Shown: piece by piece, positions 8,627-12,606 of the stretch
Numbering within the stretch: position 1 is the stretch's first letter
Layout of the letters: every line of letters starts with the position of its first letter
DNA from: Isotricha intestinalis
Lineage: Eukaryota; Ciliophora; Litostomatea; Vestibuliferida; Isotrichidae
Reading direction: 5' to 3'
Length of the DNA: 12,606 bases
Assembly: GCA_023807065.1 (NCBI GenBank)
Contig: JAJJLU010000983.1
Span: forward strand, 1-12,606
The notes under the pieces: generated by a model
What the model was told of the DNA's origin: nothing
Seen by the model: the letters and a program-made list of their open reading frames with translations, nothing else
Databases searched by the model: none
Made by a program: the position numbers and the translations under genes

Positions 8627-8934
8627 TTATTTATTGTTTTTTTCATAACTATAATATACTTTATTCTCATTATTTATAATATTGATATTCATTTTTTGCT
8701 TTAATTTAAGTAAATTTTTAACAAAGTCTAAATTTTCATTGTTCATATATTTCATTATTTAACCCCCTTTAAGTGTAATTTACTTTTCTTCATTAGAATG
8801 AAATGATTCAAAATATTTATTAAAGTTAATTTGGATTTTAACATCTTCATTTCCTAAATTCATTTTTTTCATTAAATAAGAAGAAGAATAATTTGATATT
8901 CTTCTTATTAAAATTTTATTCGATAAATTCCTTT
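8627..8934 (-). pseudogene. Possible minus-strand gene remnant with two in-frame stops
   Basis: One minus-strand frame is open for about 100 codons except for two TAA codons at 8780-8782 and 8759-8761, six codons apart. The upstream part contains an ATG at 8870-8872 and reads MKKMNLGNEDVKIQINFNKY and on to SNEEK. The downstream part reads MKYMNNENLDFVKNLLKLKQ and on to YEKNNK, stopping at 8627. The two pieces share one frame, which suggests a broken gene rather than two chance frames. I found no GT-AG intron that removes both stops and keeps the frame. Runs of this size do arise by chance at this base composition, so the call is tentative. No family was recognised. Confidence 0.3.
8881..8906. 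repeat. Hairpin with 10-base perfect stem upstream of the four-module gene
   Basis: AAGAAGAATA (8881-8890) and TATTCTTCTT (8897-8906) are perfect reverse complements around the 6-base loop ATTTGA. It ends 69 bases before the ATG at 8976, so it could lie in the promoter or 5' leader. It also falls inside the possible minus-strand remnant. Chance formation is plausible in such AT-rich DNA. Confidence 0.4.
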
Positions 8935-8975
8935 TATTTCAATTCATAAAATAATTAAAAAAATAAAAATTAAAA

Positions 8976-11888
8976 ATGAATTTTCAATTTCGAAATAAAT
9001 TAGGACAAAAAGCTAATAATAATTCTAATAATAATAATAATCCTCTTTCAGGTTTTTTTAATCCTAATCAAATTAAAATTGAAAATAAAAATTCAAATAA
9101 TGAATTAAATATTATTTCACCAACAAACAATCTTATTAACACCAATAACGAAGAAAATAAAAATGAAAATAAAAAAGTTTCATTCATTCAAAACCCAAAA
9201 AATGAAAATAGAGAAAATGATGAAAATGTAATTAATAAAAATAAAGATTTAAATAATAAAAAATATGATTTTGCAAATTCTTTAATTCCAAAAAGAAAAG
9301 ACTTAGATTTTAAACAAAAAATAAAATGCGAAATAGAATTATCAAAATCTGAAATAATAGAAAGAATAAAAAAAATATTTTTAAATAATGCTTCTTTTTC
9401 AAAAATAGAAAATGATTATTTAATAACTCAACAAAGAATTATTGATATATTAAAAAAGAGTAAATTAATAAATAATAATTTAATAAAATTAACTGAAATA
9501 GATATAATGATAAGTGAAATTAATCCTAAAAAAAGAAAATTGAATTTAACTGATTTTATAAATTTTATTACTAAAGTATGTCAAAAAATTTATAAAAATG
9601 ATTTTCAAAAAGATCCAAAGGGAATTATGAATTATTTTTTAAATTGTTTTTTTAATAATTACGAAGAAATTTTAGATGAAACTTCTTCTAAAAATTTTAT
9701 AGAAACAATAAATAATAATTCAATAACAATAAAATCAATTGAAACAATAATACTTTCAAAAATTGATTTTCATGTTGCTAAATTAATTTTAAATTTATAT
9801 TCTTCTTTTAAAATAATGTATGAATTTTATTTTGAAGAAGAATTAAATAATAAAATAGAAGAAGATATTCTTCAACAAATTTCTTTGAAAAAATTAATAA
9901 TTTTTTGTAAAGATTTTGATATTATTCCTTATTTAATCAGTGAAAATAAATTAATGATTTATTATAATTTTGTTTTAAATTATAATTCCGAAAATCCAGA
10001 AATTTCAGATGAAATTTTATTAAATATTTCTAAAGAAGAAAATGAAGATTTGAGTTTAAGTGAAACAAGAAAAAAAAATCCATATAAAAATTTTGGAAGG
10101 ATTTATAAATTTACTATGTTTTTATATTTATTTTATCATTTTTCTCTTATTACTTATTATAAACAAATTCAATTAAATTTTAATAAAAAAAATAATAAAC
10201 CTTCAGAAATTGATATTTTACTTTATTTCTTACAAAGACTAGAAAATTCAAAGGGAATAAATATTTTTATTAAAAAGAAAGGTTCAACAAGTAATATTCA
10301 AAAAATAACTTTTTTACCTTCAAAAAAGAGTATAGAAGAAATAAAGAAAAAAACAGAAGAAGAAAATAAAAAAATAGAAGAAAGAGAAAATGAATATTTA
10401 GATAAATTAAAAAATAATAATAACATAAGTTCAGAAAAAAAAGAAAATACAAACATAAATCCAAATATAATAGACAATGAAAAAGGAAATATTTTATGTA
10501 AAACAGGAATTAGAGAAAATATTTTAATAGATAATAATATGTTGAAATCATTTAATTCCCTTTCAATATATAATAATAGAAATTATAATTTAAAACAACT
10601 TTTAAATTTAAATTCAAATATAATATCATTAATAGAAGAAAATTTAGAAGGTTTATCTGAATTATTTTTAAATTTTTCCAAATTAAATGACAAACTAACT
10701 TTTAATAGAATGTCTCTTTCTGCTTATTTAAAATTTTTAAAATATGCAAATATTGTTGTTAAAATTCCAGAAGAAATGAAAAAAAATTATTTAAAAATGG
10801 GAGAACAAATAATGAAAAAAAATTTTAACATTTCTGAAATAAAAAGATTTGATATTAAAGAAGGAAGTAAAACTTGTGCTCCTTTAATTCTAAATGAAAC
10901 TGAAAAAGATTATAAAAATAAAATTAGTCAAATTGTAAATGCTAATAAAAAAAATTTTGATAAATTAAGTGAAAGTGATGCTTCAGTTGTTTTTTTTTCT
11001 TTAACAGGAACAAAAAATTTTAATAATAAAAATTTAAATAATTGTTCTTTTGATAAAAGAAATGAATTAAAAAATCAATTAAATATTCCTTCAAAATTAG
11101 ATTTTTTTTTATTTTTAAAAAGTTTTGAATTAATAAGTGCAAAATTATACCCTAATAAAACTTTAAATGAAGCTTATTTAGAGCTTTTTTTAAATAAAAT
11201 CATTCCAATAATTCCAAATGAAAAAATTATTAATTCAGATAATGTTATTCAAGCTTTAGAAAAAATAAAAAATGAAAAAATTCAAATTTTTTTAGTTAAA
11301 TTTTCTCCCGTAATTAAACCTTTATATGACATTCATTGTGATAATAAATCTAATATGAGATTTTGTCATTTTTTTGAGTTTTATAATGATTTTGATTTAT
11401 TTCCTGATTTAATTAATTTAAATAAATTAAAAAATATTTTTTTTACTTTAAGTGAATCAAATAATAAAGAAAAAGATAATAAAGAAAATTTACTGAGTAA
11501 TAATAAAAATATAATTAATGAAGAAAATAAAAATAATAATAATGAAAATTTCATTAATAATAATAATAAAGATATAAATAATAATAATAAAAGTTATAAT
11601 AAAGATTATATTGACTTTCCCCTTTTTTTGGAGTCTTTAGCAATTTCTGCCATGTTTTTTAATTATAAAAATATGTTAAATGATATGGATAGAATGTTAT
11701 TTTTAGTAGAGAGAATTTATCATAGTAAATCACTGAATAAAAATAATAACAAAATAAATAAATTGTTTGATAATTTTTTAACAAATATCAAAGAAGAATA
11801 TAATATTGAAAATAAAAAAAATAAAATTAATGATTTTGATCAAATTTATAATGATGATAACTCTGGTTATAAAAGAAGTAATTTTTAA
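8976..11888 (+). CDS. Large protein with four diverged TPPP/EF-hand-like helical modules
   Basis: The 970-residue product has an Asn-rich disordered N-terminus (about 1-110) and then, by eye, four copies of one module at about 120-225, 272-425, 548-745 and 773-920. Each copy has a helix pair ending in a motif such as FCKDFDIIPYLI (310-321) or FYNDFDLFPDLI (802-813); the first and third copies have ILKKSKLI (158-165) and FLKYANIV (587-594). Then comes a block of the form L-x-F-x-x-F-L-x-x-L-x-x-I-A, as in LNLTDFINFITKVCQKIY (189-206), LDFFLFLKSFELISAKLYP (708-726) and IDFPLFLESLAISAMFF (879-895). A further short helix closes each copy. The first copy resembles the p25-alpha (TPPP) fold, a relative of EF-hand pairs, but no canonical calcium loop is seen. 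Asn/Lys/Glu-rich insertions split copies two to four, one a charged coil (450-480). Microtubule or axoneme association is a guess from TPPP relatives. The ATG has a good A-rich context and the gene ends at TAA. Confidence 0.85.
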   Translation: MNFQFRNKLGQKANNNSNNNNNPLSGFFNPNQIKIENKNSNNELNIISPTNNLINTNNEENKNENKKVSFIQNPKNENRENDENVINKNKDLNNKKYDFANSLIPKRKDLDFKQKIKCEIELSKSEIIERIKKIFLNNASFSKIENDYLITQQRIIDILKKSKLINNNLIKLTEIDIMISEINPKKRKLNLTDFINFITKVCQKIYKNDFQKDPKGIMNYFLNCFFNNYEEILDETSSKNFIETINNNSITIKSIETIILSKIDFHVAKLILNLYSSFKIMYEFYFEEELNNKIEEDILQQISLKKLIIFCKDFDIIPYLISENKLMIYYNFVLNYNSENPEISDEILLNISKEENEDLSLSETRKKNPYKNFGRIYKFTMFLYLFYHFSLITYYKQIQLNFNKKNNKPSEIDILLYFLQRLENSKGINIFIKKKGSTSNIQKITFLPSKKSIEEIKKKTEEENKKIEERENEYLDKLKNNNNISSEKKENTNINPNIIDNEKGNILCKTGIRENILIDNNMLKSFNSLSIYNNRNYNLKQLLNLNSNIISLIEENLEGLSELFLNFSKLNDKLTFNRMSLSAYLKFLKYANIVVKIPEEMKKNYLKMGEQIMKKNFNISEIKRFDIKEGSKTCAPLILNETEKDYKNKISQIVNANKKNFDKLSESDASVVFFSLTGTKNFNNKNLNNCSFDKRNELKNQLNIPSKLDFFLFLKSFELISAKLYPNKTLNEAYLELFLNKIIPIIPNEKIINSDNVIQALEKIKNEKIQIFLVKFSPVIKPLYDIHCDNKSNMRFCHFFEFYNDFDLFPDLINLNKLKNIFFTLSESNNKEKDNKENLLSNNKNIINEENKNNNNENFINNNNKDINNNNKSYNKDYIDFPLFLESLAISAMFFNYKNMLNDMDRMLFLVERIYHSKSLNKNNNKINKLFDNFLTNIKEEYNIENKKNKINDFDQIYNDDNSGYKRSNF

Positions 11889-12420
11889 TTTAAATAATAG
11901 AATTAAATTATATTTTTTTGAAACATTTAAAAATAATAAAAATTAAATTATCTTTATTAATTACAATATGTGGTATTATATATAATTTACATTTGTTATT
12001 ATTATTTTCACATTTTTACAATTATTTAAAAAACTATTATAAGTGAAGTAAATTATATTTTAATTTAAAAAAAAATATTTTAAATATAAATCAAAAATTA
12101 TTTTTCTTAAATTAAAAAAAAATTAACAATTATTTTTCATGAAATAATTTAACAAGAAAATTTAAAAAATTTTGACCTTAAAATATTTTATTGAATTTCA
12201 AAAGTTCATCAATTATTATAATACAAATTATCTAATATTTATATATTATTCTTTTATAAAGAATATTCATTAGGCTTTTTATACTCTTCATCTTTCTTTA
12301 AGAAATAAATTTAAATTCATTTTATAAAAACCTTAATTATCATATATCCAAATAACAATATTTAAAACATTAATTTAAAATTCCAAACTATTTAATCAAT
12401 AAATTTATAAATATAAAAAA
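11889..12420. other. Intergenic region between two plus-strand genes, nothing firm
   Basis: This 532-base gap should hold the 3' end of the four-module gene and the promoter of the dehydrogenase gene. A hairpin with 8-base arms and a 3-base loop lies at 12247-12265 (ATTCTTT and AAAGAAT plus one outer T-A pair). No open frame of note and no RNA gene was found. Confidence 0.6.
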
Positions 12421-12606
12421 ATGGATGTGCCACATTCTAAACCATCAAATGAATTTTTAAATAAACATGTGATAGTAACAGGAGCTTCATCAGGTATAGG
12501 ACAATCAGTAGCTCTTTATTTTTTAAATTGTGGAGCTCAAGTAATTCTTGCAGGTCAAGATGTAGATACAATGCGTCAAATGACAGAGAATAAGTTTCCA
12601 AATGCA
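12421..12606 (+). CDS. Short-chain dehydrogenase/reductase, N-terminal part, cut by window end
   Basis: From the ATG at 12421 the frame is open for 62 codons to the last base of the window, so only the N-terminus is present. After a short leader it reads KHVIVTGASSGIGQSVALYF (15-34). This contains the T-G-x-x-x-G-I-G nucleotide-binding motif (residues 20-27) of classical short-chain dehydrogenases, which bind NAD(P)H in a Rossmann fold. CGAQVILAGQD (37-47) is the second beta strand and its end, where cofactor preference is set; there is no Arg in the usual NADP position, but this cannot be decided here. The catalytic S-Y-K residues lie beyond the window. No signal peptide is seen. By count 63 of 186 bases are G or C (34%), against 34 of 186 (18%) for the start of the preceding gene. 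Substrate and pathway cannot be told. Confidence 0.9.
   Translation, partial: MDVPHSKPSNEFLNKHVIVTGASSGIGQSVALYFLNCGAQVILAGQDVDTMRQMTENKFPNA

Larger units (their letters stand above)
8163..8975. other. Divergent intergenic region, probable promoters of two genes
   Basis: The phosphatase gene and the four-module gene start away from each other across 813 bases. The region is T-rich on the plus strand in its left part. Two hairpins were seen, one at 8522-8544 (8-base stem, 7-base loop) and a longer one at 8881-8906. Its right part (8627-8934) may carry remains of a minus-strand gene, listed separately. The only other C5 run in the window (8763-8767) is here, unrelated to the telomere. No RNA gene was recognised. 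Confidence 0.6.

Noticed and set aside
8726..8782. Possible GT-AG intron on the minus strand (GTAAAT to TTTAG, 56 bases) joining the two open pieces
   Set aside because: Removing it shifts the frame and leads to a stop within three codons, so it does not restore a gene.
10270..10464. Minus-strand open frame of 64 codons
   Set aside because: It is antisense to a Lys/Glu-rich coil of the four-module gene; the Leu/Phe-rich product is an artefact of that composition.
12240..12330. Short minus-strand frames reading MNLNLFLKER and KKDEEYKKPNEYSL
   Set aside because: They are under 20 codons each, in different frames, and need a frameshift to join; chance is the simpler explanation.

Overview
The window looks like the end of a very AT-rich protist chromosome, most likely a ciliate macronuclear chromosome. 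The first 24 bases are a C-rich repeat with a 7-base period (AATCCCC, AATCCCC, CATCCCC, CAT), followed at once by ordinary AT-rich DNA. This is what a telomere C-strand looks like at the start of a contig. Genes are intron-free as far as can be seen, AT-rich and rich in Asn, Lys and Ile, and start in an A-rich context. All five complete genes stop at TAA or TAG, encode Gln with CAA and Trp with TGG, and need no reassigned codon. That argues against Tetrahymena, Ichthyophthirius or Paramecium, where TAA and TAG mean Gln. It is compatible with a ciliate lineage that keeps the standard code, for example the litostomes, which include the rumen ciliates. That placement is inference.

Layout, left to right. 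(1) Telomere, 1-24, then about 136 bases of gene-free DNA. (2) A minus-strand gene, 161-1423, encoding an ER membrane protein of the PDI/TMX type whose active-site cysteines are gone. (3) An 827-base gap. (4) A small plus-strand gene, 2251-2595, encoding one Ig-like (MSP/NPHP4 tail-like) beta domain. (5) A 1.16-kb gap holding what may be remains of a decayed gene. (6) A plus-strand gene, 3759-5945, with a TPR-like helical N-half and a basic, coiled C-half. (7) A short convergent gap. (8) A minus-strand gene, 6339-8162, with a C-terminal FCP1/SCP-type phosphatase domain carrying its DLDET motif. (9) An 813-base divergent gap with possible minus-strand remains and a hairpin. (10) A large plus-strand gene, 8976-11888, whose 970-residue product appears to contain four diverged copies of one helical module resembling TPPP or a degenerate EF-hand pair. 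(11) A 532-base gap. (12) The first 62 codons of a short-chain dehydrogenase/reductase, cut by the window end and clearly richer in G+C than its neighbours.

Nothing suggests that these genes form one pathway. They look like independent housekeeping, cytoskeletal or ciliary genes on a compact chromosome. The points most worth a second look are the telomere with its unusual repeat unit, the redox-dead PDI-like protein, the four-module protein, and the GC jump in the dehydrogenase. No mobile element, CRISPR array, tRNA or rRNA gene was seen.
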